Assembly (NCBI GenBank): GCA_040004035.1 | Contig: JAMPLN010000017.1 | Direction: 5' to 3' (one strand) | From: Microcoleus vaginatus_C | GTDB taxonomy: Bacteria > Cyanobacteriota > Cyanobacteriia > Cyanobacteriales > Microcoleaceae | DNA: 64,000 bases | Shown: positions 43,087 through 52,907 of the stretch, piece after piece | Layout of the letters: each line of letters opens with the position of its first letter | Numbering within the stretch: position 1 is the stretch's first letter | Notes under the pieces: model-generated | Told to the model about the DNA's origin: nothing | Databases searched by the model: none | Seen by the model: the letters and a program-made list of their open reading frames with translations, nothing else | Program-made: the position numbers and the translations under genes

Positions 43087-46000
43087 ATGCCTGAAATTCC
43101 AGTTGAAAGTGCCACACTGTTTCAGAACAGCACCACTGAGCTAGAGCAGGCCGAATCAGCCCTCGAACTCGCTTGGCACGAACTCGAAAAACAAATAGCA
43201 GAAATCATTGCTCACATCGCCAACGCAGGCTCAGCAAACACACAGGAAATTAGCGATCGCTTGGCCGAGGCGAAGCAACTCCGCCAGCAACTTCAAACTC
43301 AAATAAAAAAAGCCAACTCGCGGCGGGAATTTCACCTAGAAAACTCCCCAATGGCAGTTGTAGAGTGGGACAAAGAATTTCGGGTAGTGCGCTGGTCGCC
43401 AATGGCAGAACAAATATTTGGCTGGAGTGCAGCAGAAGTAATTGGCCAATACTGGCACGAATGGTCAATAGTTCATCAAGAAGACTTCGAGCAAGTGTGC
43501 GCCGTCACAAATCAACTGTTAGACAGCAGAGAAACCCGCAACGTTTGCCGCAACCGCAACTATACCAAAGATGGCTCGATAATTTACTGCGAATGGTACA
43601 ATTCTGCACTCATCGATGAATCGGGAACAGTAGTTTCAATTCTATCTTTTGGCAGAGACATAACCGATTGCCACCGCATTCAAGAAGAACTGCACCGGCG
43701 CGAACAAGCTTTCAGCACCCTAGCGGAAAATGCGACCGATATCATCGCCCGGTTCGATCGCAAACTACGCCTCCTTTACATCAACCCAGCAGTAGAATCA
43801 ACAATTGGAAAACCCGCCGCCAAATTGATTGGCAAAACCAACCAAGAATCAGGAATGCCGCCGCACTTGTGCAACCTGTGGGATGAGGCTTTTCTGAAAG
43901 TTTTTGGCACCGGCAAACAAGAAACCATAGAATTTGAGTTTCCCACTACTGAGGGCATAAAACATTACCACTGTCGAGTCATTCCCGAGTTTGCTGAAGA
44001 CAATTCAGTAGAAACAGTTTTGTCCATCGCCCGCGATATTACAGAACTAAAACAAGTCGAATCGCAGTGGCGACAAAGCGAATCCAAATTTAAAGCCGTA
44101 GTTGATTCTAACATGATCGGCTTAATTTTTTGGGATCTTAACGGCAGCATTACAGATGCCAACGCCGCTTTTTTAAACACGGTAAATTATACGCGGGACG
44201 AGCTGCTTGCCGGAAAAGTTAATTGGCAAGAAATGACACCACCAGAATACGTGCGTTTAGATACAGAAAAAGTTGCCGAACTGAAGGCTAGAAATACGGT
44301 TGTTCCCTTTGAAAAAGAATTTATACGCTCCGATGGTAGCCGCGTTCCGGTAATGTTGGGCAGCACATTTTTAGAAGGGACGAAGCAGTTAGGCGTCAGT
44401 TTTGTGCTGGACTTAAGCGAGCGCAAACAGGCAGAATCGGAACTGCAAAAACATCAACAACTTTTAGAGAGTATCCTGACAACTATCCCCAACTTTCTTT
44501 ACATTTACGATGCCGTAGAAAACAAAAATATTTATGCAAATGAATCGGTCACAGCCATACTCGGCTACACTGCCAAAGAATGGCAAGATTTTGGTATAGA
44601 TGCTGTCGCTAACTTAGTTCATCCCGAGGAGCTGTTAAAGCTAATTACAGGTATGGAGCGACTAAAACACAGCAGCAATCCCTATGAAACGGATGACAGA
44701 GACTACAGAATTAAACACAAAAATGGGGAATGGCGCTGGGTGCACGATCGCTCTACAATCTTCACAAGAACCCCAGACGGACAAATGAGGCAAATTATCG
44801 GTTCCGTACTCGACATCACCGATCGCAAACAAGCCGAAGAATCATTAAAACAGCAAAAAGAACTGCTGCAAACTATATTCGACAACGTGCCGATCATGCT
44901 CGCATTCTTCGACAAGAACGGTCAAATAAACTGGGTAAACCGCCACTGGGAACAAGTGCTCGGCTGGAGTTTGGCAGAAACTAAAGACCGCGATATCTGG
45001 ACCGAATTTTATCCGCAGCCAGAATACCGTCAATACGTTTTGGATGAAATCCAAGCAGCAAATGAGAAGTGGAGCGACTTCAAAACAAAAGTTAGAGACG
45101 GGCGAATTATCGACACTTCTTGGGCAAATGTTCGCCTTTCCGACGGCAGGTGTATCGGCATCGGTCAAGATATCACTGAACGCAAACGAGCCGAAGCAGA
45201 ACTCAAAGAACTCAACGAAACTTTAGAAGCTCAAGTCGCCCAGCGTACAGCAGAATTAGAAACATTTTTTGATGCTTTGCCGGACTGCATTTATGTTGTA
45301 GAACGGGACAATATGCGCTTGTCTTTTGTTAACAAAACTATTGCCAAAATGTGCGGCTTCAAAAGCAGCAAAGACATGCAGGGCAAAACAGTTTTTGAAT
45401 GTTTTTCGGACGAACTCGCAAAACGATTTTGCCGGGAAAATTTGCAGGTATTTGAAACAGGCGAAACTCTGCACTTTCAGGAAAAATTAGTAATTTCCGG
45501 TTGCCATTCCTACTACGATACTTTTAAAATTCCGCTGAGAAATCTAGACGGCGAGGTTTATGCTTTAATTGGCACTTCTCGCGATATCACTGAGTTGGTA
45601 GAGACAAAACAAGCTTTGTCAGAACGCACAGAGCAATTAGAAGCTGCCAATCAAGAATTAGAATCTTTTTCTTACTCAGTTTCCCACGACTTGCGCGCAC
45701 CTTTGCGACACATTTCAGGTTTTGTAGAAGCGTTGAAGCAGCGGCTAGAATTAACTGAGGCTTTGAGCGATCGCAAAATAGTTCACTATATGGAAATAAT
45801 TGAAGACAGCAGCCAAAAAATGAGCCTGTTGATTGACGGTTTGCTCGCCCTGTCGCGGGTGAGTCGCACCGAGTTGAGGCAAATTCCGATCGATCTGAGC
45901 CGTTTGGTACAAAATGCGATTAAATTGACTAAACCCCCAACCGTCGCAGATCCGGCCCAAACTCCCCACAGCGTTGAATTTGCCGTCGGAGATTTGCCGA

Positions 46001-46362
46001 CAGTAATGGGAGATCCAACCTTGCTGCAACAGGTGTTCAGCAACTTGATTAGCAACGCCGTCAAGTTCAGCCGCGGACGCACTCCGGCTACAATAGTTAT
46101 TGAGGGTTTACCTGATGGGACGATTTTTGTCAAGGATAACGGGGTGGGTTTTCCGATGGAATATGCCGATCGCCTGTTTGCAGCCTTTCAGAGGCTGCAC
46201 TCCCAGAGAGAATTTGAAGGTACGGGCATCGGTTTGGCGATCGTCCAGCGGATTATTCACCGCCACGGCGGCACCGTTTGGGCCGAAAGCCTACCTAGTC
46301 AAGGAGCCACCTTTTACTTTAAACTAGGGCAAACAATCTCAAACGGTAATATAGATTCATAA
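43087..46362 (+). CDS. Cytosolic sensor histidine kinase with six PAS domains
   Basis: About 1091 residues from ATG 43087 (a TTG at 43048 would add 13). A short coiled coil, then six PAS/PAC units, each ending in a D(I/L)(T/S)(E/D)RK-type boundary (GRDITDCHR, ARDITELKQ, LDLSERKQ, LDITDRKQ, QDITERKR, RDITELVE), a coiled coil, HisKA with His867 (SVSHDLRAPLRHISGF) and HATPase (DNGVGFP, GTGIGLAIVQRIIHRHGG). The HDLRAPLR variant is the subtype common in phytochrome-like kinases. No membrane helix, so it senses something inside the cell (redox, light or small ligands by PAS). The GGDEF-EAL protein at 46724 is the likely downstream partner because its N-terminal REC domain needs a kinase. Confidence 0.92.
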   Translation: MPEIPVESATLFQNSTTELEQAESALELAWHELEKQIAEIIAHIANAGSANTQEISDRLAEAKQLRQQLQTQIKKANSRREFHLENSPMAVVEWDKEFRVVRWSPMAEQIFGWSAAEVIGQYWHEWSIVHQEDFEQVCAVTNQLLDSRETRNVCRNRNYTKDGSIIYCEWYNSALIDESGTVVSILSFGRDITDCHRIQEELHRREQAFSTLAENATDIIARFDRKLRLLYINPAVESTIGKPAAKLIGKTNQESGMPPHLCNLWDEAFLKVFGTGKQETIEFEFPTTEGIKHYHCRVIPEFAEDNSVETVLSIARDITELKQVESQWRQSESKFKAVVDSNMIGLIFWDLNGSITDANAAFLNTVNYTRDELLAGKVNWQEMTPPEYVRLDTEKVAELKARNTVVPFEKEFIRSDGSRVPVMLGSTFLEGTKQLGVSFVLDLSERKQAESELQKHQQLLESILTTIPNFLYIYDAVENKNIYANESVTAILGYTAKEWQDFGIDAVANLVHPEELLKLITGMERLKHSSNPYETDDRDYRIKHKNGEWRWVHDRSTIFTRTPDGQMRQIIGSVLDITDRKQAEESLKQQKELLQTIFDNVPIMLAFFDKNGQINWVNRHWEQVLGWSLAETKDRDIWTEFYPQPEYRQYVLDEIQAANEKWSDFKTKVRDGRIIDTSWANVRLSDGRCIGIGQDITERKRAEAELKELNETLEAQVAQRTAELETFFDALPDCIYVVERDNMRLSFVNKTIAKMCGFKSSKDMQGKTVFECFSDELAKRFCRENLQVFETGETLHFQEKLVISGCHSYYDTFKIPLRNLDGEVYALIGTSRDITELVETKQALSERTEQLEAANQELESFSYSVSHDLRAPLRHISGFVEALKQRLELTEALSDRKIVHYMEIIEDSSQKMSLLIDGLLALSRVSRTELRQIPIDLSRLVQNAIKLTKPPTVADPAQTPHSVEFAVGDLPTVMGDPTLLQQVFSNLISNAVKFSRGRTPATIVIEGLPDGTIFVKDNGVGFPMEYADRLFAAFQRLHSQREFEGTGIGLAIVQRIIHRHGGTVWAESLPSQGATFYFKLGQTISNGNIDS

Positions 46363-46363
46363 G

Positions 46364-46414
46364 TTAAGTGTATAAGAGTTTTAAATTCTGAATTTAAAAC
46401 TCTTATACACTTAA
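46364..46414. terminator. Perfect 24-bp AT-rich hairpin after the kinase gene
   Basis: Bases 46364-46387 and 46391-46414 are exact inverted copies around a 3-nt loop; the stem begins one base after the kinase stop codon. It has an AAAAC/GTTTT inner stem but no uridine run. Probable transcription end or mRNA 3' stabiliser. Confidence 0.6.
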
Positions 46415-46723
46415 ATAAGTCACAATCCGTGAGAGCATCAGAATTTTGGTGTGACAGGAATGTTCACTGTCAGGGATGGAAGCGAAAGATCTAGGCTTGG
46501 CAGTGCAAGATGCTCGTACTCCTAAAAAACGCTCTGTAAAAAATTGGGATGATCCCCAATCGGTTCTGTCAGCCCTCGACGGCCGATACTCAATAAAAGT
46601 TTTGAGAGTAGAGTATATAATTGATTTTGCTAAAAATATCGAGATAAAATTAACAATCAAATTCCGTCTAATAAATTACTAGCAACAACACGAATAACCA
46701 ATTGAAAACCTCCCCAATACCTT
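46415..46723. other. Intergenic region before the GGDEF-EAL gene
   Basis: About 310 bp. A 68-codon plus frame at 46476-46682 and overlapping minus frames have no recognisable product and no good ribosome site. Probably promoter and leader of the gene at 46724. Confidence 0.45.
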
Positions 46724-49700
46724 ATGTTAGATATAAATCAGACCAACTATCTACTAAAAATGGTAGCGGAATCAACATTAAACTTGTTGATTATCGAAGA
46801 CATGGCAGAAGATATGGAATTAATAGTGCTCGCCTTAGAAGCGGGGGGGGTAAATTTTAAGTGCGACACGGCAGAAACAGCAACAGAGTGCAGAAAACTG
46901 CTCGAAAATTGCAAGTACGATGCTGTACTCTCAGATTACCGCCTCCCCGGTTTCAACGGTTTAGAAGTGTTGAAATTAATGCAGGAATTAGGGCAAGACA
47001 TACCCTTAATTTTAGTAACGGGAAGTTTGGGAGAAGAAGCGGCTGTTGAGTGCATCAAAGCCGGAATGACCGATTACGTATTAAAAGGGCGGCTGTTTAG
47101 GTTGCCCACAGTTTTAGAACGATCGCTCCAAGAATACAAAATGCGGCGCCAGCAACAAGAAGCGATCGCCCAAATTCAGCGGCAAGCTCAGCGAGAAGCG
47201 ATCGTCAACCGCATCCTCCAAGCCATGCGCTTCACCCTTGTACTCGACGAAGTGCTGCAAACCACCGCAGATCAACTGCACGAAGCTTTAGACATCAGCG
47301 CCTGCGCCATCTTGCAGCCAGATGCTGAGGAAGGCGGCATCACAATTCGCTACATCAGCAAAGCAGCCGACAAAGAACGGTTCGTCGGGTTAAATTGCAA
47401 AGTGGCCGAGCACTACAGATCCGGGCTCGCGGCTGGGGAAACCCTGATCATCGACGAGTTATCGACACTGTGCCCGTCACTGCAAGAATCAGCAGGGTTG
47501 GTAGGGTTTCGCTCCGTCGCGATCGCCCCACTGCTCTACCAGCAGTCATTTTTGGGAGGAATTAGCCTCTATCAGTGCGATCGGGCGCGCTCTTGGAGCG
47601 CAGAAGAACTGTCGCTACTCAAAGCCATAGCCGATCAGTGCGCGATCGCGATCCACCAAGCCGAACTCTACCAACAAGCCCAAACCGAGCTTGCAGAACG
47701 CAAGCGGGCCGAAGCAGCAGTCTGCGGCATCCAGCAGCAGCTAGCCACAATGGCAGCCAACATTCCCGGCTCAGTCTACCGCACTGTGCTGCATCCAGAT
47801 GGCACAATTTCCCTGCCCTACATCAGTCCGGGCGTGCGCGAAGTTACTGGGTTCGGGGCCGAAGAAGTGATTTCGCACCCGGAACTCTTGACAGAAATCA
47901 TCCATCCAGAGGACAAAAGCTCGTGTGACAGCAGGGTAGCAGCATCGAGAGCGAGTCTTTTGCCGTGCGATCGCCAGTACCGCATCGTTCTGAGATCTGG
48001 GGAGGTCAAGTGGGTGCAAGACAGCGCTAAATTTTCCAAAAACGAAAACGGCGACGTAATTATAGACGGAGTAGCCCTGGACATCAGCGATCGCAAACAA
48101 GCAGAATCAGCACTGCGCCAAAGCGAACAGCGATTTCGCTCGCTGATAGAAAATGCCACAGACATCACGATCATTCTCGACGCCGAAGGAATTTTCCGCT
48201 ACATCAGCCCTTCCGTCAAGCGAATTTTAGGATACCCGCCCCACCAGGCGATCGGCCGCAGCGCCTTAGAAATAGTTCACCCCGACGACTGCGCCACGAT
48301 CACCGAAACCCTCCACAAAGCCATTGAAAACCCCAAAAGAAGCCAGTCCCCTGTTGAGTACCGAGTCCGCCACCGCAACGGTTCCTGGTGTTATGTAGAA
48401 GCTGTAGCCACCAACTTGCTGTACGATCCCGCAGTCGAGGGAATCGTGATTAACTGTCACGACATCACTCAGCGCAAACTCGCCGAAGAACAACTGCTGC
48501 ACGATGCTTTTCACGACGCCCTCACCGGATTGCCCAACCGATCGCTATTTACCGATCGGCTCGAACACGCTCTGAGGCTGGCAAAACGCCGCAAAGACTA
48601 CTTGTTTGCCGTACTGTTTCTCGATTTAGATAGATTTAAAGTAGTCAACGATTCCCTCGGCCACGCCATCGGCGATCAATTGCTAGTATCGATCGCGCGG
48701 CGTCTGGAAGCTTGTCTGAGGCCCGGAGATACAGTGGCCCGCCTCGGAGGAGACGAGTTTGTGCTGTTGCTAGAAGACATCGAGGGCATCAATGAAGCTA
48801 CCACCATTGTCAACCGCCTGCAAAAGAAAATCACCTCCCCTCTCCTTCTAGACGGACACGAAGTATTTATCACCGCCAGCATCGGCATAGCTTTGAGTTC
48901 TGGCGAATACGTGGAACCGACAACCCTGCTGCGCGACGCCGACACAGCAATGTACCGCGCCAAAGAACTCGGCAGAGCCCGACACGAAGTTTTCAACAGT
49001 TCCATGCACGCCCACGCTTTGCGGCTGTTGCAGCTAGAAAACGACCTGCGGCGGGCGATCGAATCAATTAGAGAGCCGGTCAGAGAAGAAGACTTTCCGC
49101 CATCCCACGAATCAGCCTTACCTCCCTTATCCCCAGCGCCCCAGTTTATTATTCACTACCAGCCGATCGTGTCGATCGCCACTAACACAATTACCAGTTT
49201 TGAGGCCCTAGTGCGCTGGCAGCATCCAGAACGCGGCTTAGTTTCCCCCGGCGAATTCATCACCATCGCCGAAGAAACCGGCTTGATCGTACCCCTCGGC
49301 CGCTGGGTACTCCGCACAGCTTGCCACCAAATCCGCCAGTGGCAGCAGCTATTTCCCAACCACCCCCCCTTGAGCGTTAGCGTCAACATTTCTGTCAAAC
49401 AGTTTTCTCAGCCAGATTTAATCGAATACATCGACCAAGTTCTCGCAGAAACTCACCTCGACGGCAGCAGTTTAAAACTAGAAATTACCGAAAGCGTACT
49501 CATAGAAAATTCCGAATCAGTAACAGCAATGCTGGTACAGCTCAGAACCCGAAACATACACTTGTGCATTGACGACTTCGGCACCGGCTATTCCTCGCTC
49601 TCCTACCTGCACCGCTTCCCCACCAATACCTTAAAAATAGACCGCTCTTTTGTTAGCAGGATGGGAGGTGAGTTCGATTTCAGTAAAGGAGGCATTGACC

Positions 49701-49936
49701 CCACAGAAATTGTGCGGTCGATCGTCACTTTGTCCCACAATTTAGGCATGGATGTAGTAGCCGAAGGAGTCGAAGAAGCCTCGCAACTATCTATACTAAA
49801 AGGGTTAAAATGTGAGTACGCCCAAGGATTCTTTTTCTCAAAGCCAGTAGACTCTCAAACAGCAGCAGCCTTAATCCGACAGCAAGGAGAAAATCAGAAT
49901 TTGCTGACATTTAGTTTGTTAGAGAAAGGCCATTAA
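46724..49936 (+). CDS. REC-GAF-PAS-PAS-GGDEF-EAL cyclic-di-GMP enzyme
   Basis: A 1070-residue protein that can both make and break cyclic di-GMP. REC with acceptor Asp71 (VLSDYRLPGFNG), GAF (about 155-310), two PAS domains (about 325-590), GGDEF (675-679 intact) preceded by an RPGD inhibitory I-site five residues upstream, and EAL (Glu827 in FEALVRW, DDFGTGYSSL, EGVEEASQL). All catalytic motifs are complete, so both activities are possible; the I-site predicts product inhibition of synthesis. It follows the six-PAS kinase by 361 bp on the same strand, a likely kinase-effector pair. The start ATG at 46724 has no clear ribosome site; the ATG at 46760 is an alternative. Confidence 0.93.
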   Translation: MLDINQTNYLLKMVAESTLNLLIIEDMAEDMELIVLALEAGGVNFKCDTAETATECRKLLENCKYDAVLSDYRLPGFNGLEVLKLMQELGQDIPLILVTGSLGEEAAVECIKAGMTDYVLKGRLFRLPTVLERSLQEYKMRRQQQEAIAQIQRQAQREAIVNRILQAMRFTLVLDEVLQTTADQLHEALDISACAILQPDAEEGGITIRYISKAADKERFVGLNCKVAEHYRSGLAAGETLIIDELSTLCPSLQESAGLVGFRSVAIAPLLYQQSFLGGISLYQCDRARSWSAEELSLLKAIADQCAIAIHQAELYQQAQTELAERKRAEAAVCGIQQQLATMAANIPGSVYRTVLHPDGTISLPYISPGVREVTGFGAEEVISHPELLTEIIHPEDKSSCDSRVAASRASLLPCDRQYRIVLRSGEVKWVQDSAKFSKNENGDVIIDGVALDISDRKQAESALRQSEQRFRSLIENATDITIILDAEGIFRYISPSVKRILGYPPHQAIGRSALEIVHPDDCATITETLHKAIENPKRSQSPVEYRVRHRNGSWCYVEAVATNLLYDPAVEGIVINCHDITQRKLAEEQLLHDAFHDALTGLPNRSLFTDRLEHALRLAKRRKDYLFAVLFLDLDRFKVVNDSLGHAIGDQLLVSIARRLEACLRPGDTVARLGGDEFVLLLEDIEGINEATTIVNRLQKKITSPLLLDGHEVFITASIGIALSSGEYVEPTTLLRDADTAMYRAKELGRARHEVFNSSMHAHALRLLQLENDLRRAIESIREPVREEDFPPSHESALPPLSPAPQFIIHYQPIVSIATNTITSFEALVRWQHPERGLVSPGEFITIAEETGLIVPLGRWVLRTACHQIRQWQQLFPNHPPLSVSVNISVKQFSQPDLIEYIDQVLAETHLDGSSLKLEITESVLIENSESVTAMLVQLRTRNIHLCIDDFGTGYSSLSYLHRFPTNTLKIDRSFVSRMGGEFDFSKGGIDPTEIVRSIVTLSHNLGMDVVAEGVEEASQLSILKGLKCEYAQGFFFSKPVDSQTAAALIRQQGENQNLLTFSLLEKGH

Positions 49937-49989
49937 AAAAACACGGCATTTTGTGAGTCCCGTTTCAGCATAAAATCTTAAAATATTTT

Positions 49990-50440
49990 AAAGCTGTCCC
50001 TAAATGGCGTCAGTTAATAAGTACGGCATCCAAATCACTGTCAACGACCCGGATCTCAAGACACGCTTGCTTCGGGCCTAAGACTTAAACCATAGTTGAC
50101 CAGAGGCGTACCTGCGTACTACGTTAACGGTAAGAGTTAAAGACCTACCAGGGAATGCTCTCGCTAGTTCCTTGCCAAGCGAAATTTAGGATTAAACAGA
50201 CTTATTGGGTTAAATCAGTTTCCTAGATATAGTAGCGGCTGTTAACGAAGGCGCAAGCTAACATTACCCCTCTCATAGAGGCTCATAAAGGAGCGAACAT
50301 TATGCGATCGCCTGTTGCGAGGTTGGATGTGGTAATTGTCCCACTGAAAGTACATTACAAAAGTACACTCCCATCTAGCAATCCCCGTGTAATGGAAAGA
50401 TTCACGGCGGTTGAAACCGCCTAGCCGTTTCCCTCTCAGG
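49990..50440 (+). ncRNA. Structured non-coding region, possible HEARO/IscB omega-RNA-like locus without IscB
   Basis: This stretch holds no credible protein but is full of stems: GTTAACGAAGGCGCAAGCTA then AC (50239 onward), CCTCTCATAGAGG (near 50267), GGCGGTTGAAACCGCC (50406-50421, TGAA loop). Between them lies CTCATAAAGGAGCGAAC, similar to the AUAAAGGAG-type conserved strand of HEARO RNAs, which are the guide RNAs of IscB nucleases and abundant in cyanobacteria. Stand-alone HEARO copies are known. There is no IscB or TnpB gene here; the region directly precedes the branching-enzyme gene. The family assignment rests on remembered motifs and is uncertain. Confidence 0.35.
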
Positions 50441-50479
50441 TCTAAAGACACGCTCGTTTCCCACTTACCGAATTTTTTT

Positions 50480-52069
50480 ATGACTATTGGCTACCTCGCA
50501 CTCGTTCTCCACGCCCACTTGCCTTTTGTCCGCCACCCCGAAAGCGACTACGTTTTAGAAGAAGAATGGCTGTTTGAGGCGATCGCAGAAACCTACATTC
50601 CCCTGCTGCAAGTCTTTGAAGGGCTCAAGCGCGACGGCATCGACTTTAAAATTACCATGAGCATGACGCCGCCCTTGGTTGCCATGCTGCGCGACCCCTT
50701 GCTGCAAGACCGCTTCGACGACCACTTGGCTAAACTCGAAGAATTAGCGGATCTCGAAATCGAACACAACAGCGGAAACGGTCACCTCCGCTATTTAGCA
50801 GAACATTACGCCACCCATTTCTCTCAAGTTCGCAACTTTTGGGAAAAGTACGATCGAGATTTAGTCAAAGCCTTCAAAGAACACCAAGATACCAACAACC
50901 TCGAAATCATCACCTGCGGCGCCACCCACGGCTACCTACCGCTGATGAAAATGTACCCCGAAGCAGTTTGGGCACAAATTCAAGTAGCTTGCGACAATTA
51001 CGAAGCAAACTTCGGCCGCCGACCAAAAGGAATTTGGCTGCCCGAATGCGCCTACTACGAAGGTTTAGAGCGGATGTTAGCCGACGCCGGCCTCCGCTAC
51101 TTTCTCACAGACGGTCACGGCATCCTCTACGCCCGCCCGCGTCCCCGCTACGGCAGCTACGCCCCAATTTTCACCGAATGCGGAGTCGCAGCCTTCGGCC
51201 GGGATCACGAATCCTCGCAGCAGGTTTGGTCTTCCGAAGTCGGCTATCCAGGGGCCGCCGAATACCGCGAATTCTACAAAGATTTGGGCTGGGAAGCTGA
51301 CTACGATTACATTAAGCCCTACATCATGCCCAACGGACAGCGGAAAAATACCGGGATTAAATATCACAAAATCACCGGTCGCGGATTGGGTTTAGGCGAT
51401 AAACAGTTGTACGATCCTTACTGGGCACGGGAAAAAGCAGCCGAACACGCCAGCAACTTTGCTTTCAACCGGGAACGCCAAGTCGAACACCTCAACGGCA
51501 TTATGCAGCGTCCGCCGATTATTGTTTCGCCTTACGACGCCGAACTTTTCGGTCACTGGTGGTACGAAGGGCCTTGGTTCTTAGATTACCTGTTCCGCAA
51601 GAGTTGGTACGACCAAAATACCTATGAGATGACGCACTTAGCCGATTATTTGCGGGGAAATCCGACTCAGCAAGTGTGCCGCCCGTCTCAGTCTAGCTGG
51701 GGTTTCCGGGGTTTCCACGAATATTGGCTCAACGATACCAATGCTTGGATTTACCCGCACTTGCACAAAGCTGCGGAACGGATGATTGAGTTGGGAAGCA
51801 TGGAACCTGCGGATGAATTGCAGTGGCGGGCTTTGAACCAGGCGGCGCGGGAAGTGCTGCTAGCTCAATCTTCTGACTGGGCATTTATCATGCGTACAGG
51901 AACGATGGTGCCCTATGCAGTGCGCCGGACTCGATCGCACTTAATGCGCTTTCACAAGCTTTACGATGAAGTGAAAGAAGGGAAAGTTGATTCGGGTTGG
52001 TTGGAGAAGGTTGAGGAGATTGATAATATTTTCCCTGAAATTAACTATCGCGTTTATCGATCGCTTTAA
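50480..52069 (+). CDS. GH57 1,4-alpha-glucan branching enzyme
   Basis: Makes alpha-1,6 branches in glycogen by transferring glucan segments; cytosolic. The 529-residue product begins MTIGYLALVLHAHLPFVRHP, the family-typical first motif, which sets the start at ATG 50480 and not at 50411. Motifs in order: HLPFVRHPE, catalytic nucleophile Glu189 in GIWLPECAY, acid/base Asp353 in SPYDAELFGHWWYEGP, and the C-terminal helical domain with WGFRGFHEYWLNDTNAWIYP. The positions agree with the known family catalytic residues. This family commonly coexists with GH13 branching enzymes in cyanobacteria. No other glycogen gene lies nearby. Confidence 0.94.
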   Translation: MTIGYLALVLHAHLPFVRHPESDYVLEEEWLFEAIAETYIPLLQVFEGLKRDGIDFKITMSMTPPLVAMLRDPLLQDRFDDHLAKLEELADLEIEHNSGNGHLRYLAEHYATHFSQVRNFWEKYDRDLVKAFKEHQDTNNLEIITCGATHGYLPLMKMYPEAVWAQIQVACDNYEANFGRRPKGIWLPECAYYEGLERMLADAGLRYFLTDGHGILYARPRPRYGSYAPIFTECGVAAFGRDHESSQQVWSSEVGYPGAAEYREFYKDLGWEADYDYIKPYIMPNGQRKNTGIKYHKITGRGLGLGDKQLYDPYWAREKAAEHASNFAFNRERQVEHLNGIMQRPPIIVSPYDAELFGHWWYEGPWFLDYLFRKSWYDQNTYEMTHLADYLRGNPTQQVCRPSQSSWGFRGFHEYWLNDTNAWIYPHLHKAAERMIELGSMEPADELQWRALNQAAREVLLAQSSDWAFIMRTGTMVPYAVRRTRSHLMRFHKLYDEVKEGKVDSGWLEKVEEIDNIFPEINYRVYRSL

Positions 52070-52327
52070 GTCTCGTTTCCCCTTTCATCCTGTCCCCCCA
52101 GCCCTGCTTAAGGGAGGGACAGGATGTTAATTAAAATTATAGGTGATGCGGCGATCGCCATGAGTGGAATGAGAAGGGCGAGCTTTGGTTGAGAGTGTGA
52201 GTGCGATCGCATTTTGGGATGGAAAGGTCGATCGCACTTTATGTCTTTTTCTCAACGCACAGGCGATCGCACAACACAATGTAGTCAAACAGCATTTTGA
52301 AGCAGAAGAACGCTTGACAAAAAAGAA
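52070..52327. other. Repeat-rich intergenic region
   Basis: Many GCGATCGC/CGATCG sites. The stretch GGAAAGGTCGATCGCACTTT to about 52270 is repeated, diverged, at 53268-53315 (GGAAGGTCGATCTCACTTTA), suggesting a duplicated fragment on each side of the toxin-antitoxin pair. No gene is supported. Confidence 0.5.
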
Positions 52328-52660
52328 TTACTGGTGAATAATTTCAACTATCTTAGCCATCGCCTCGTTCAACTTCTCAGGTTTAAGCTTACCAGCTTTA
52401 TAAAGTATAATTTCTCGGTCAGCGGTAAACAAGCGATTAGGTCTAATGTTGCTAGTTTGGTTAAGTCCGCCCTCGTTAAAATCACTACTTTCAAGGGTAA
52501 TAGCATAGCGATCGGCGATCGTCTGGCTAGTAATTTGACAAAGAATTAGATCGTCTCCTGCCAAAGTTGCTATGACTAAAGCCGGTCGGCGCTTGGCTTG
52601 TGTTAAATCGGAAAATGGGAAAGGAACAACTATCACATCACCTTTTACAAATTGTGCCAT
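52328..52660 (-). CDS. Type II toxin, PemK/MazF family
   Basis: The 110-residue product has the MazF-like barrel: GDVIVVPFPFSDLTQAKRRP (N-terminal loop), ALVIATLAGDDLILCQITSQ, and the conserved RPNRLFTADREIILYKAG part. Such toxins are sequence-specific mRNA endoribonucleases held inactive by the cognate antitoxin. The start codon overlaps the 3' end of the antitoxin gene by 16 bp, the usual operon arrangement. Family assignment is firm; the cleavage site cannot be predicted. Confidence 0.92.
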   Translation of the reverse strand: MAQFVKGDVIVVPFPFSDLTQAKRRPALVIATLAGDDLILCQITSQTIADRYAITLESSDFNEGGLNQTSNIRPNRLFTADREIILYKAGKLKPEKLNEAMAKIVEIIHQ

Positions 52661-52839
52661 GCTTCATCCTCCTCTGACTTTAACCAGTCTTTTTGCAAAG
52701 AAGATTCACTGAGCAGGCTTGCTTCTAACTTCTCTTTATCATACTTTGCTTTGAGGAATTGCAGAAAATCCCAAACTTCTTCTAATATAAATTCTGGAAT
52801 ATTATCCACTTCTTTAAGGAGCAATTCTTTAGCGTTCAT
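52645..52839 (-). CDS. Antitoxin (DUF2281-like) of the PemK/MazF pair
   Basis: 64 residues: MNAKELLLKEVDNIPEFILE then EVWDFLQFLKAKYDKEK, an N-terminal helical fold of the DUF2281 type, and an acidic C-terminal tail (KSEEDEAWHNL) that would wrap the toxin. The first gene of the pair, overlapping the toxin start by 16 bp. AGG about 9 nt upstream of the ATG. It probably represses its own promoter as others do. Confidence 0.85.
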   Translation of the reverse strand: MNAKELLLKEVDNIPEFILEEVWDFLQFLKAKYDKEKLEASLLSESSLQKDWLKSEEDEAWHNL

Positions 52840-52907
52840 GTCATTTACCTATAAAGACATAGTAACTGTTAATCTATGATAGCATCCTTGAGATTAGCAG
52901 CGCTCAG

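Noticed and set aside
46476..46682. 68-codon plus-strand frame between kinase and GGDEF-EAL gene
   Set aside because: No ribosome site or family; overlaps an equally long minus-strand frame.
50411..50480. Upstream start of the branching enzyme
   Set aside because: The 23 extra residues cover the GGCGGTTGAAACCGCC region and do not match the family N terminus.
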